Source of the DNA: Sparassis latifolia
Taxonomy: Eukaryota; Basidiomycota; Agaricomycetes; Polyporales; Sparassidaceae
NCBI GenBank assembly: GCA_018466975.1
Contig: CM031559.1
Coordinates: 3,144,854 to 3,208,853 of the forward strand
Reading direction: 5' to 3'
DNA length: 64,000 nt
The notes below the pieces were generated by a model, which saw nothing but the letters and a program-made list of their open reading frames with translations, was not told the origin of the DNA and did not search any database. Numbering within the stretch: the stretch's first letter is position 1; each line of letters begins with the position of its first letter. The position numbers and the translations under genes were made by a program. Below are positions 1 through 11,278 of this stretch, piece after piece.

Positions 1-340
1 TCGCGTCCTCCTTCACGAACGCCCCGCTGCATATTTCTGGAGGTACGCCACGGTGAGCGGGTGATCCAGAGCCCGGACTGAGCCACTAGAAATCGAGCGA
101 ACGCCAACTGATGACGACATGAATGGGATAGGGGCTACCAGCATGTAGATATGGTCGTGACGCCTCTGCATCGTGCTCGAGACGTTCTGCAAAAGAACAG
201 AACGCATCAGGGTCGCGGGGATAGTCGTGCTCGAAAAATCTCTCGTCCGGAAGGGTGGGCGTGGGTCCCTCGGGATGTAGGATTGCGAACGTAGAATCCT
301 GCGCTGGCGACGAGGGCGAGAATTGGGAGGGGGTGGACAT
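1..340 (-). pseudogene. Kinase-like paralogue, N-terminal part, runs off window edge
   Basis: The ATG at 340 opens a frame whose residues 28-84 match the N-terminus of the divergent gene at 926: both have LP-D--FF-x-YP near the start and end the block in WRSLD. The left copy meets a TAG at 86-88 directly after WRSLDF. The downstream bases still resemble the paralogue weakly (a VPPE next to its LPPEY), with no donor site at the stop, so this looks like a nonsense codon rather than an intron. The catalytic half lies outside the window. The two genes are head to head with about 590 bp between start codons, the usual product of an inverted duplication. Function can only be guessed from the neighbour. 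Confidence 0.5.
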
Positions 341-925
341 CCTGCGTGGGTGCTGCACGATGTATGGTGCTTACCTCTAATCCTCAACACTAGGCACTGT
401 CACTGATTGATGCTCGTAAGTCGAAGTACTGGTATTTCTTGAAGGCAAAAGCAAAGATTGGGAAGATGGCGGCGCAACGGTCGAAGAATGAGGTCACCAT
501 TGGGCTTCATTCGAGTTCGAGTACGGAGCGAGTCTGGGCCTGAGCGTAGATCAAGACATCCAGGAAAAAGAATTTTGTGCTATCATCCTCAAGGCCTCAA
601 GTATCGACCATAGCAGAAAATATACGCCCTCTGAAGCATGTCAGGGGAGAAAGTCGCCCGATGAAGAGAACGTTTAGGGATGGTGAGGAGCGGAGGAACG
701 AACTTCGGGCCGGTCACACTTCGCCAGTCGTCACGCGCCTGTCACACAGTCGACGAACCGCGACAAGTCGTCCAAACGGTTGAACTCAAGTGCTTACAGC
801 ACGTCGACGTTCCTGCACTCACCGTGTTCAAATAAATAGTTCACACTGGAAGACGTTCCCGTATCCTCAGATTAATACGCAACTGTTTCCCCCCCCCCTT
901 CGATCACTGCAGTACTACCTCCCTT
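341..925. promoter_or_regulatory. Divergent intergenic region between the two kinase-like genes
   Basis: No convincing gene is seen here. An AT-rich TATA-like stretch, AAATAAATAG, lies at about 829-838, roughly 90 nt upstream of the rightward ATG. A run of ten C follows at 889-898, a pyrimidine tract of the kind often found just before fungal start codons. The region must serve both divergent genes if both were once active. Confidence 0.35.
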
Positions 926-2313
926 ATGCCTTCGCATTCTCGATTAACGTTCCGTGACCTACCTTCTTTAAGCTTGCCAGATCATGATTTTTTCCGCGCC
1001 CCATACCCTGCGACTACTTCTGAATACCTTGCATTTTGCGATGGACTCAAGCAGCACGCGAGCGCCTGGCATCCATCCGATGCACCCTGGACAGCGGATA
1101 TAGTACAGCGTTGGCGCTCCCTTGATCTCCCCTGTTTGCGAACAGACTTACTTCCCCCTGAATATCGCCCTGTTCCCGAGGTTGTGCGGCACGCTTCGTT
1201 CACACAGCAAGATCAGGAGGTGATCCTCGCTATGGATATTCCCCTGCAGACTGGTCCTCAGAAATGGGGACAAGTCTGGCATGGCACCATGACCGTGCGA
1301 TCACTGATTAGAACAGAATCGAGGCAGGGTCTTGCACCAGCTCCTGTAGTTGTGAAGATTTTCCAGGAGAGTCTGTTTGAAGATCCTTCCTTGTTCGAGC
1401 CTGAGACGGGCATCGCACAAGGAGGGTGGCTGACTGGCGCACAGCAGGCGCGGCGGGAGGCATGGGCGTACTCCAGCACGCGATCGCTTCAAGGCACGTT
1501 GAATCCCTTGTTTCACCACCGATAATGGCTAATGCGTGCATTCGATAGGCCGAGAAGTTCCCTGGTCGTATGGTATGTTCAAGGTTCGTGAACGTCCGGT
1601 TCCTGCGCTTCGGCATCCTCCTCATCGTCTGATTTGTGTTGTCACAGTTCCGGCTCTCACATAGTGAGCTTGCTTTTGCGCATGTAATGGAATGCGTGGA
1701 AGGACAACTCGGGAAGAATGTCTCCCTTCGCGATTCTTCTGAGGTTCAGCTTTGGCTACTGGTAGGTCCTCATCACGAGTTACCGGTACGCTCTCTTACT
1801 CGTGTTTATATACACCAGGCGGACGCTATTTCGTCTGGCTTCTACAAGATGATCGAGTGTGGTATATTGCATTTCGACCTGAGTCTGCGCAACATAATCA
1901 TCCGACTTGGGTCCAGCTACCCTGTGGTGTTCCTCGACCTGACGTTCGCCTTCGAATATACCGAGTCCATGATCGACGACGGGGTCATTTCGTAAGTAGC
2001 CTCGTCTTTGCTCTGCAGGTGGCGTTGTGCGGCGGGCTGAAATATTTCCTACAGGCTGATGATTGCCCTGCGGGACATGGGGGCAGACATGTACGTGATC
2101 AAAGCATGGCTCGACGACAGGGTCCACAGCGGCCTACCCTGGAGCCGGATGTTTGTGCGCGGATTTGAGCTGCGGCCGCATTGGTTTGACCATGTGTCGG
2201 ATATCATGACGCCTCAGCATCGGAGGGAATTGTTTGAGGGCCCGCGCTTGAAATTGCCGTCCTCAATCCTTCGGTTGCTCGGCGCTCACCAGATAGATGC
2301 CTCGTCCTGTTGA
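926..2313 (+). CDS. Fungal protein kinase-like gene, five exons
   Basis: Proposed exons are 926-1493, 1549-1583, 1648-1761, 1819-1991 and 2055-2313. The product carries APVVVKIF, which supplies the ATP-binding lysine, then MECVEG as the hinge region, then HFDLSLRN as the catalytic H-x-D-L-S-x-x-N loop, and VVFLDLT in place of DFG. This layout is that of the kinase-like proteins expanded in basidiomycetes, whose substrates are unknown. Because DFG is DLT, Mg binding may be weakened, but the catalytic D and N are present. Intron 1 (1494-1548) has a GC-AG boundary (AAG|GCACGTTG) with branch GGCTAATGC; it is the only boundary that joins SLQG to REVPWSYG in frame. Exon 2 is only 35 nt. A partial paralogue lies divergently to the left. 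I see no lesion in this copy. Confidence 0.7.
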
Positions 2314-3432
2314 CGTCGCGATCGCGTTACTGCTGGTCCTTCTGTTCTGTTGTGATGTGCTATGTCCGATTGCTGAATGAAATTGATGGTCTCTTTTAAT
2401 TCAACAATTCACTGCCGTCGGCCAAGTGAATGACATACAAAACTCGTCTTCGTGCACAGTCGTCGATGGTCGACGACGCTAGCGCTGTGACGGTAGCGAG
2501 TCTCGGTGACTGGCACAGGATCCGGGGTGTGCACAGCAAGGACATACTGGAAGCCTACACGGCATGGCTAACTTACCACGTTCAATTGTATTGAAGCGGT
2601 TGCTTTGGCACGGCAAGGGTAGCGCTCGAGCGATTCCGTGAGGTGTCAGACCTGACATATTTGACATGCTATGACGAGCGGTTCGACGCGTGTAAGTTCG
2701 TCTGAAATCCACGTAAAAATGATGTTCCATGCTGGTCGCATTCAGTCCGATTCAGGGACGTAGGGCCGCAGAGTGACGACGGCTATATCGTATCTTACTT
2801 ATCTCTTCGACCGTGGACGAAGACGGCCGCCGGTCCATTTCGTTTCATGACAACATGGCTTCCGGACGCACGAGTCAGACTACATTCTAATTTCCAAGAT
2901 ACAACGACAGGAAGTACTCACCCGGCCTGCGCAGCGCTGCCCTTCAAGTTTAGCGTGCGCTTCACGAACTTGTTCACCTTCCCTGAGGGAGGGGAGCGTT
3001 ATCTGGGAGACTGCATCGAATCCCACCATGAGCGAGTCAGAGCGACAAGTAACGGCAGGTGATGCTGTGAACGGAGAGACTTGGCGGCGTCACTTGGCGG
3101 TGGGCCGGCCGGGTGGCGCGACGATGGACAGACAGACAGACAATAATAATTTTTTATTGGCCCGGGAGAGAAATTTTGCACGTGACTACGTACGCGATCA
3201 GATAGTGTGCCGCACGGCGCTCGCGACGTCAGATACGGATATCCTGAGTCACGAAGGTTGAAACGTTGAAGCAGAGTATACAACTGCCTTTGGGAGACTA
3301 CACGCGACGCAAGGAACAACGTCCGGGCCTCCAGCATTTCCTCGGCTTGCACCTTGTAAGGGAGAATCTGACATATGTGTCCAGCAGACATATGCTTACA
3401 TGGTTTGTACTAGGTGGTATCCTACAAGTACT
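2314..3432. repeat. Intergenic stretch containing a duplicated block (2833-2960)
   Basis: No gene is supported. Bases 2833-2960 recur in diverged form at about 6556-6665, sharing CGTTTCATGACA, ATGGCTTCCGGACG and CTTCAAGTTT in the same order. The two copies lie downstream of the first kinase-like gene and downstream of the FunK1 stub, which suggests that a larger unit including 3' flanks was once duplicated. Confidence 0.45.
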
Positions 3433-5747
3433 ATGACGACGACTCCCAGTCGGCGTGCTGGCACCAGGTATCAACCCCATGCCGCTGAACTGACCTCTCC
3501 GAGCAGGCTCAATGCCGGCTCTATCCAGAATTACAGTCCTCACACCTCTAGTGACCTTACTCGAGCGCAGCTCAAACACGACCTCGTCGGTTATGCTACG
3601 TACCAAGTAGACGGCGTACTGGAGAAGATCATTGACTCCAAGCTCTCTCGCTTCCCTACTACGGATTTCGTGGATGGCGTATTTTCCACAATTCGAGAGA
3701 AACATGTTCAAGATCTGGAAAGACTGGTTATGGTTTCTAAGGGAAGAGGCGAGGAGGAGGAGATGTACGATCCCCTGGTATGTTCAACGATCTTAGGTCA
3801 CTTCCCAACTTCATTTTGCTTGGACTGTCCAGTCCCGTATTTTACGCACAATCGAGGGGGCGGGGAAGCGTTACGGATGCCCCCGTTCCTACAATCGACA
3901 GTTTGTCAGCATGAATGATATTCCGCCAAATGAAAAAGAATCGGCTCTTCCTACGCAGAAGCCAGACTTCATTCTTGCGGAAGTCCCACCTCCCAGCTCG
4001 CGAGATGTAGATCTCACGGACGAGCTTGATCCCCATGACATACTGTGGCGACAAGCTGCAAGTTTCATCGAGGTCAAACCTCATTCAATGGACACTCCAA
4101 TTCCTTCCAAGCCTGACGCAAACTACATCAAGGCTCTCCTTGCTCAGGGAGCAGATTACGCCCGCATCACACTTTCCGCACGTCCCTTCCAACTCTTCGT
4201 CTTAGGCATGCTCATCTTTGGCACCAAATTTTGTGTGGGAATGTTCGATCGTCGTGGCGTCACATTGTCCAAGGAATACGACATCATCACTGATTCGGGA
4301 TTGAGACAATTCATACGCGTGAGCCGTCGTTTGTTGTGCGATTTGTCTGCGACAGCTCTCGGTCACGATAGTACCGTGGAGCTTTTGCCAGGGCAGACGT
4401 GTTACCAAGAGGAGTACCCGTCTTTCCGGGTGACCATGGGTGGATCCGATACACGCGAGTGGCGAACAGTTGGTCCTCCGATCTGGTCATCTCTGTCGTT
4501 GCTCGGCAGAGGAACGTCCACCTGGAACGCATTCATGGGTAGTCAACGTGTCATTCTGAAGGTTGCTTGGCGCTCTGCAACACGCATATCCGAAACCGAA
4601 ATCTACGACAAGGTGCGACAATCCCGACTGCGGGGAATTGCGGAGTTTGTCACCGGAGGAGATGTATTTTTCCCTGGACGCATGCAGGCTATCAAAGTCA
4701 GTATAAGCCGACTACGTGGCTTCTCTGAAGTGGACAAGGATGCTGTCTTGCATCGACTGACGTTAAGTACTGTCGGTCGGCCTCTCTGGGACTATCGTTC
4801 GGAGGAGGAGCTCATCCTAGGCTTTCGTGCGGCACTAATTGGTACATTCAACGTTCCTTATGCATGAATTCTGGCCGACATTATCGACAGGCCATCAAGG
4901 ATTAGTTTCCTTGGGTATACTGCACAGAGATGTCAGTGCCGGCAATGTCTTCCTTCCGTACCTCGATGACGAGGACGATGTGCCACCAAGGGGTTTCGAG
5001 GGCTTCTTGGCTGATTTGGAACTGGCTTCACTGCCAGCGAAGGCTGATATTGAGCCTTACGTTGCGGTTCCAGTACGAGAGCCAGAACACACCAGCACAG
5101 GCGCTTATTTAATTCCAATCCCTTCAGATGAACTACCCCAAGAGAGGCCCACTCATTGGACGTTCAAGCCTGGCGTCTCGGCTTCCGAGGCAGCTCCTGG
5201 CCCGGAGATGAATGTATGTACCAATTATTCATTCATTTTTGTCTTGATGATGTTTATGTAAACAGGGTACAGCCATATTTATGGCGTTAGAGCTTCTGGA
5301 GGCAATTAAAAAGGCAAAACAGTCGTTCGGGATGTCCACCACGACCTGGAGTCATTCGTATACGTCCTGTTCTATGTGCTGTACAAAAGGATCTTGGCAG
5401 AACCCAGACCCGCAGATCGCCAACGTGATTGGAATGCACTACAAGCGGAGTACTTCAGGATATTTGCTGGTGCTACAGTGTCGCTCATCATTGCTGGGCG
5501 GAACGGCTTGGTCCGTACGGGTCCCAGAGAGCTGCGGAGATGGCTTAACAGGACCGGTCAGAGACGCTTGTCTGACTTCGCGGTGATATGTAGCCGTCTT
5601 ATTATAGCTCAGAATCCTCCTGAAGAGGATGAAGAAGACGAGGAGGAGGAGCAGACGAAAAGACTTCAGAAATGGGAGAACACATCGGTGCGGAAGTTAA
5701 TGACTTACGACAAATTGTTCGAGGCTTGCGATGATGTCTTGAAGTGA
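3433..5747 (+). CDS. FunK1-type protein kinase, one frameshift
   Basis: Proposed exons: 3433-3777, 3833 to about 4845, about 4896-5214, then from about 5275 to the TGA at 5745-5747. The N-terminal region precedes the long FunK1 core (FNK-like 'fungal-type protein kinase', PF17667). Core landmarks: SLLGRGTSTW (glycine-rich loop), VILKVAW (lysine), GILHRDVSAGNVFL (catalytic loop), GFLADLELAS (DFG-equivalent), GTAIFMALELL (APE-region equivalent), then VHHDLESFVYVLF. The last two blocks are out of frame by one base: adding one A to the A5 run at 5308-5312 restores the frame, giving ELLEAIKKGKTVVRDVHHD. An acidic stretch (EEDEEDEEEEQ) precedes the C-terminal EACDDVLK. FunK1 kinases are greatly expanded in mushrooms and poorly understood. 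The break may be real or a homopolymer error. Confidence 0.72.
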
Positions 5748-7721
5748 TATAGAGTTGTGATGTGTAAATTGTATTGTGCACTTTGTATTATACACATCCG
5801 ACTCGGATGCGTTTATCAAGGCCAGAGACTCGTGTTCTAGTGACTCTACTAGTATGTATGGTGCGCCATCACTTAAGACACTGCTACTTTTGAACAAGCA
5901 AAAACGACTTGTTCCCGATTAGTGCGGTGAATCCCCCATCCTATATAATTACTGGATGGACGGTCACTCGAGAGATGTGCATTGAAAGTGCGTGTGCCCT
6001 TAGGGTGGTTTTGCATTACCCTGCGCAGAGACGTGCTCGACATAGGAAGGCTTCCGACAACATAGGCTCTCAGAGTTCGAACGGCATCATACAAAATTCA
6101 TATTCTTGTACAGCATGTACTACAGCATATGCCTATCAATCCCGAAGAGATTCTGACTCAAATTGGCGAAGCTAAAAATCACAACGAGGAGATCATGTTT
6201 GAAAAACTACGCGTAGAATACTAGTAGAAGAGTCAGTCCGTCCCTCCCCCCTCTCACAGGACTGATTTTAAATTCGTAGGCTGTCTTTGCGAGACTAAAG
6301 ATTTTGAGCGAACGTTAATAACATACGGCGACTGGTCCGAGGCTTGTGACGACGTTTTGAAGTGATTTCCTTTGACGTGTAAATCGCGTACTTCGTGTGA
6401 TATACTTGCAATGCATATGTACGATGGAAACTCCTCTGACAGTGTATGTTTTGCTAACGTTGAGTATATGCGTACAGTATCCAACGGCAGGGAGGGAATT
6501 TAGCTGGTAGTCTTACTGCATGAGATCTCATCGGGTTCGGACAAATCTAGTAGCTGCAGGTCCGTCTCGTTTCATGACACCGACATTGGCTTCCGGACGT
6601 ACGAATGAGACTGCGTTCAAGATATAGGCGGTCCGTGCACTTCAAGTTTCCTCTTCGGTTGGTTGACAGAGTGAATCTCTAAGTGCGCTGGCATCAGAAG
6701 TTCTACTGTGTGGACTGACCCAATCAGATGATATCGCATGCATCAATTTTGCGGTGCCAAACCCATCTCGTCACCTAGTGGCCGTCTACCATCGCTATGT
6801 GACTCTCTCGAGCTGGGTTTACCAAATGGCGCAAGGTCCCGTCTAGCACTAGCAGGTTTCCTCCATTTTACAAGTAAATTTCTATAGGTCGTCCGTCAAG
6901 GCTCATGAGACGAACGTCACCTGCTTTGTCATAATGCAGCGCCAAGTCGTCAACGTTACCCGTCGCAAAGGATCGCTCAAGCATTGCTTCTGCGAGCAAA
7001 ACAACTTGCAGCGCTGATTCGGCAGCCCGAGGCAGGTCTGACGAACATGCGGGGTTGATAGCCCCGCAACTTCCTACCGACACCTGTGCTATCATCCTGA
7101 CACTTTGTGTGTAGAAACCATCGCTCTGCAAGCTCACTCGGCCCTCGGATCGTAGCGCAAATCATAATATGCAGATACTTTTAGGTTCCGTACCTCCTGA
7201 TCCCCAACATGGAGGTCTGGTTCGTACTCAGATGCTGGGCGTTTGCAGGTTATATCTTTTCTGATGTCTGCCTTGTCAAAGCACTGTCTTCCTCTGCGAC
7301 GTTGTTTTGAATGCCTTCGACAACCGGAAGATCAGCGGGCCGCAGCAGCCCCATGGGGCCCTCGGTGGCAACGCGATCGGTCACCACGCGGTCGGGCGTC
7401 TACTGTGCTGATAGTACGCACTCAATCAGCTCGTCTCGCCTAGAGATTCGTCCACAACGTCGTTTCCCGTACCCCCCCTTTCCCTCAGGCTTGCCCAGCA
7501 CGCATCCACCTGATCGTCTCATCCACTGTTTGTCCAGGCGTTCAGGCACCCGTCCCTTGATCTTCTGACCATGTCTCCTGCTTCCCTTTGCCCCGTGCAC
7601 GCGAGTGCGAGCACGGCATATAAGCTGCTGTGTGAGGGCATGCGCTATCGCGAAATTTCCACCAAGGTACTAGACACCAACATTTCAAGTTGAAAGAGTC
7701 TAGGCTTTGTGAGTTGCGAAG
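5748..7721. other. Gene-poor interval with FunK1 stub and duplicated flank
   Basis: Apart from the FunK1 stub (6285-6365) and the second copy of the 2.8-kb block (about 6556-6665) I see no supported gene. Upstream of the sugar porter, TATAAG lies at 7619-7624, about 100 nt before its ATG, and is a plausible core promoter element. Confidence 0.35.
6285..6365 (+). pseudogene. 3' stub of a second FunK1 gene
   Basis: A frame ending in TGA at 6363-6365 reads TLITYGDWSEACDDVLK, nearly the same as the end of the FunK1 gene 600 bp upstream (KLMTYDKLFEACDDVLK). The 3' flank is similar too (GTGTAAAT followed by ATACAC or ATATAC). Upstream of about 6285 the similarity fades, so only the last 20-25 codons remain. 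It is best read as the remnant of a tandem FunK1 duplication. Confidence 0.6.
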
Positions 7722-9914
7722 ATGGGTAAAGGGGTATGTCATTTTCCTACTTACCTTCCTATCGTTTTATTACCTTCTGCGTTTTTCCCTTCTTCCCTGT
7801 TTCAATTTACTTCTGAAGCATTTAACTCTGACAAATTGGGTGCGTACAGTACAGCTCTGCGATTGCCTCGAACCCCGTGAGTCGGCCTTTTCGCTATTAT
7901 TTTATCCGAATCTAATGCACCGTGCTTGCGTCGCAGTACATCGTCGGCTCGTTCGCATGCATCGGCGGCGGGCTTTTCGGGCTTGATATCTCGTCGATGT
8001 CCGGCGTGCTGAGTAACAATGCGTATAAGAAGACCTTTTCGAATCCGGGTCCCAACGCGCAGGGCGCTATCGTCGCGGCGATGCCTGCAGGCTCGTTCGC
8101 CGGCGCACTTCTGGTCACGAAACTCGGGGATCTGCTTGGCCGCAAGAAGGTTGTCATTATCAGCGGATGGATATGGGTTATTGGCAGCATATTGCAATGT
8201 GCCGCGGTGGTAAGTATCGCTTGTTCTTGTATACATGGTGGTCTACATCTGCAAATGCATACTGACCGATCCCCACCGCTTGATGTTGCCAATGCTTGTG
8301 CTGATTGTCGTGTAGAATCGTGGCATGCTCGTTGTTGGTCGCGTCATCTCCGGTATCGCAGTCGGCATCGCCAGCGCGGTCGTGCCTGTCTACCAATCTG
8401 AAATCACCCCTCCTGCCATCCGCGGTCGGATGGTTTCGTTGCAACAATGGTGCGGCCCATCTCCCCGCTGAATGAGGCTGTACTTATGTCCATATGCAGG
8501 TCAATCACTTGGGGCATCCTGCTGCAGTACTTCGTCGAATTCGGCTGCTCGTACATCAACGGCGTCGCGTCTTTCCGGATTCCCTGGGGCCTGCAGATGA
8601 TCCCGGCCATCATCCTGAGTTTAGGCATGTTAATCTTTCCCGAGGTGCCGTCTCTCCCTACTGAAAATTTCGTATGCTCATTGTTTGCGCAGAGCCCCCG
8701 GTGGCTCGTCGACCACGATCGCCCGGAGGAAGCGCTGGAGGTCCTTGCAGACCTGCACGGCAACGGAAATGCGGACGAGGAGCTCGTGCAGCTCGAATTC
8801 GCCGAGATCCGGGAACAGGTGCGGTTTGAGCGTGAGCAGGGTGCCAAGTCGTACTTGGACCTCCTCCAACCTGGAGTTCTTCGCCGTGTCGGCCTCGGGT
8901 CTGCGCTACAAATGTGGAGCCAGTTATCCGGGATGAATATCATGATGTGTGTGCCTCGAGGTTTCCTGGGTGACGTAGGCTGATAGGCGGCGAAGGTACT
9001 ATATCATCTACGTTTTCCAGGGAGCAGGTCTGACGGGTCGGCATGGGAACTTGATCGCGGATTCGGTGCAATATGTACTGAATGTCCTGTTCACTAGTGC
9101 GTACCTGCTGCGTACGTACGGTTCGTCCGGGTCTAACGCGACATCTGCTGCAGTACCCGCTATCATCTACATCGACAAGTGGGGCCGGCGCCCGATGCTG
9201 ATTATAGGTACACTGCTCATGGGCTTCTGGCTCTTCCTCGTCGGTGGCCTGCAGGGTCGTTACGGACAGTGGGGCGACGTCGACGGCTCTCGTGCGTCAT
9301 TATCTGCGTTCAGCCTTGCGGAAGCGTGGCTGAGGGTGAACGGTTAGGCGTGTGGGTCATCACAGGGAACAAGCCGGCAACCCACGCGATCATCGTTTGC
9401 TCGTATTTCTTGTGTGCAGCTTCGCTATCACTATGGGCCCCACGTCTTGGACGTACCCAGCTGAGATCTACCCGATGCGAGTACGGGCCAAGGCCGTGTC
9501 GGTCGCAACAGGTGAGCGTCTCTCACCGTGTCATCTATGCTTTCGATGATCGTGCTCTGTCAGCCACGAACTGGGTGTTCAATTTCGCTCTCGCGTGGGC
9601 GGTGCCTCCGGGCCTGTCGTCGATCGCGTACAAGACGTACTTCATTTTTGGCACATTCAACTTCGCCGCGTGCATCCACATCTTTTTCTGCTTCCCCGAG
9701 ACTGCCGGTCGTTCGCTCGAGGAGGTGGAGGAAATCTTCACGCGGGGTCACGTATTCACCGCATGGCGCATCGGGCGCGACGTTGGGAAAAGGACCCTCG
9801 CGGACGTCACGAAGAACGCGGTGAGCGCTTGTCTCGGCGATACCGTTTGAGATCACACTGATGGCGCGTGGTGCGTGTTTGTAGAAGGACGACATGGTCG
9901 ACGAGAAGGCGTGA
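7722..9914 (+). CDS. MFS sugar porter (hexose transporter-like)
   Basis: A multi-exon gene starting ATGGGTAAAGG at 7722, with a 27-nt micro-exon (YSSAIASNP) before the first membrane segment. Family landmarks in order: FACIGGGLFGLDISSMSG (TM1), LGDLLGRKK (loop 2-3), VGRVISGIAVG and PVYQSEITPPAIRGR (TM4-5), then SPRWL (end of the PESPR motif), QMWSQLSGMNIMMYY (TM7 sugar-binding QLSG), DKWGRRP (loop 8-9), TSWTYPAEIYPMRVRAKA, and PETAGRSLEEVEEIF at the end of TM12. A short last exon encodes KDDMVDEKA. All signature motifs of the sugar porter family (PF00083) are present and the exons join in frame, so it is probably functional at the plasma membrane, moving monosaccharides by proton symport. The exact sugar cannot be told. 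No adjacent pathway gene is present. Confidence 0.88.
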
Positions 9915-10935
9915 AAAATGTAGTTGTTACTCGGGGTCACATTCGATCTTCTGCTTCGCTGCGAGTTAAACTGTCTCTTCCCTCCGTTCCACCGTCCGTC
10001 ATGACCCATAATGTTATGTTTGTTCAGGTTGGAATGGCACGCTCAGACAGCTACATCCATCGTATCACGTCCTATATCATTCTTACCTCTGCGAGTCGAG
10101 CTTGTCGCTACCGCCGTTGATCTGCTACGATTTGTTACGATATTTGCGTGGTTTTACCTGTAATTTGTACAGTTGGTTCGGAATGTCATTGCTATGTGTC
10201 GTTTACCAAGTTCGCCGTAAGATCTTTTAACCGAGTCCCGGCCCGTGTTGTCGAATGACTCAGCGCCGTTTGTGTGCTCAACGCTAATGTTCTTGAGATT
10301 TGCCCGTCAATCTGGATTCGTGGGTGGGAGTGGACTCGGAGGCAAAACGATCGGATCTCGGACGGCAGTTACCCCACAACTCTGTGATCGGAAGCCATAT
10401 GTGTTCACGCCGAAAGATATTCGGCGCAGATCTTGTTCTTCCTAGCATGTATGCTCGCGGCACGAACACGACAACGATCCGAGTATCGGATGAAGAGAGC
10501 ATTGCCGGTCCAGCGAAAGACGGAGCGACCGGTATGTATCATACAGCCTGCTCGGGACACCTGGCTTTCTTTCCAACACGCGCCTTCACAGCGCTCGGTG
10601 CCCATAGCGGCGATCCTCGTCCGCGCGACACCAGGAGAACGACGCTGCAGAATACGTGGGCAAGCACGCACAGAGTGGGCGGTCTTCAGGATCGCTCGGA
10701 GTCCGAGGAGCGATCCGAGGGCCTTACCGCTGCAGGCCACACTCGAGCGGTGCCAGCCGTCCGGCGCGAGCGGTGAGTGACAACGCCACATAGAGCTTGA
10801 CGTGGAACAACGGGAGGTGGAGTGGCAGAGCGCGCGCAACGCAAGAACGTCGCGACGCCGGACACGGAGAACCGGGGCTCTTTCGCACACTTGGCTCGAA
10901 CAGCCTGCCTGCCGCTTTGACCGGGCATCGGCGCA
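9915..10935. other. 3' flank of the transporter; no gene seen
   Basis: The first 200-300 bases are likely the transporter 3' UTR. The rest, up to the small membrane gene, becomes GC-rich with open frames on both strands, which is expected from composition alone. I see no family motif, splice-supported reading or RNA gene here. Confidence 0.3.
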
Positions 10936-11278
10936 TCATTGCGCGAGAAATTTGCGAGGTTCCCGAGCGAGACGATGCCAGTCTCCAAGCCACAGGCGAA
11001 GCTCCTCCCGCAGCTGGTGAAAGTGCGCGAGATAGAGGACGGCGCCTGCACAGCTGATTAACGACCCGCGTGTCAAACTCACCCGAGGCCCTAGCAATCT
11101 TCTCCGATAGTATGTCACGGGAACATAAAATGCGGCTTGGAATGCGTAAACAGCTGCAGCTAAATCCGACGCATGGCCCCTGCGCGCAAAAGAACTGCAT
11201 CGCAGTGCTGGTGAGCATCGTCCCAAAGGCGAGGAGGACGAGGATGCTGACGTATCCCCGTGTCGAAAATGCGCCCAT
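10936..11278 (-). CDS. Small membrane protein candidate with one frameshift
   Basis: The ATG at 11278 opens with one hydrophobic segment (YVSILVLLAFGTMLTSTAM). Removing one base from the C4 run at 11177-11180 (G4 on the coding strand) joins it to a second amphipathic stretch (LAAAVYAFQAAFYVPVTYY) and then to a frame ending at 10936. The hydrophobic pattern is what makes it look like a gene; no known domain is recognised. GC-rich DNA can keep frames open by chance, so this is a tentative call. Confidence 0.3.
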
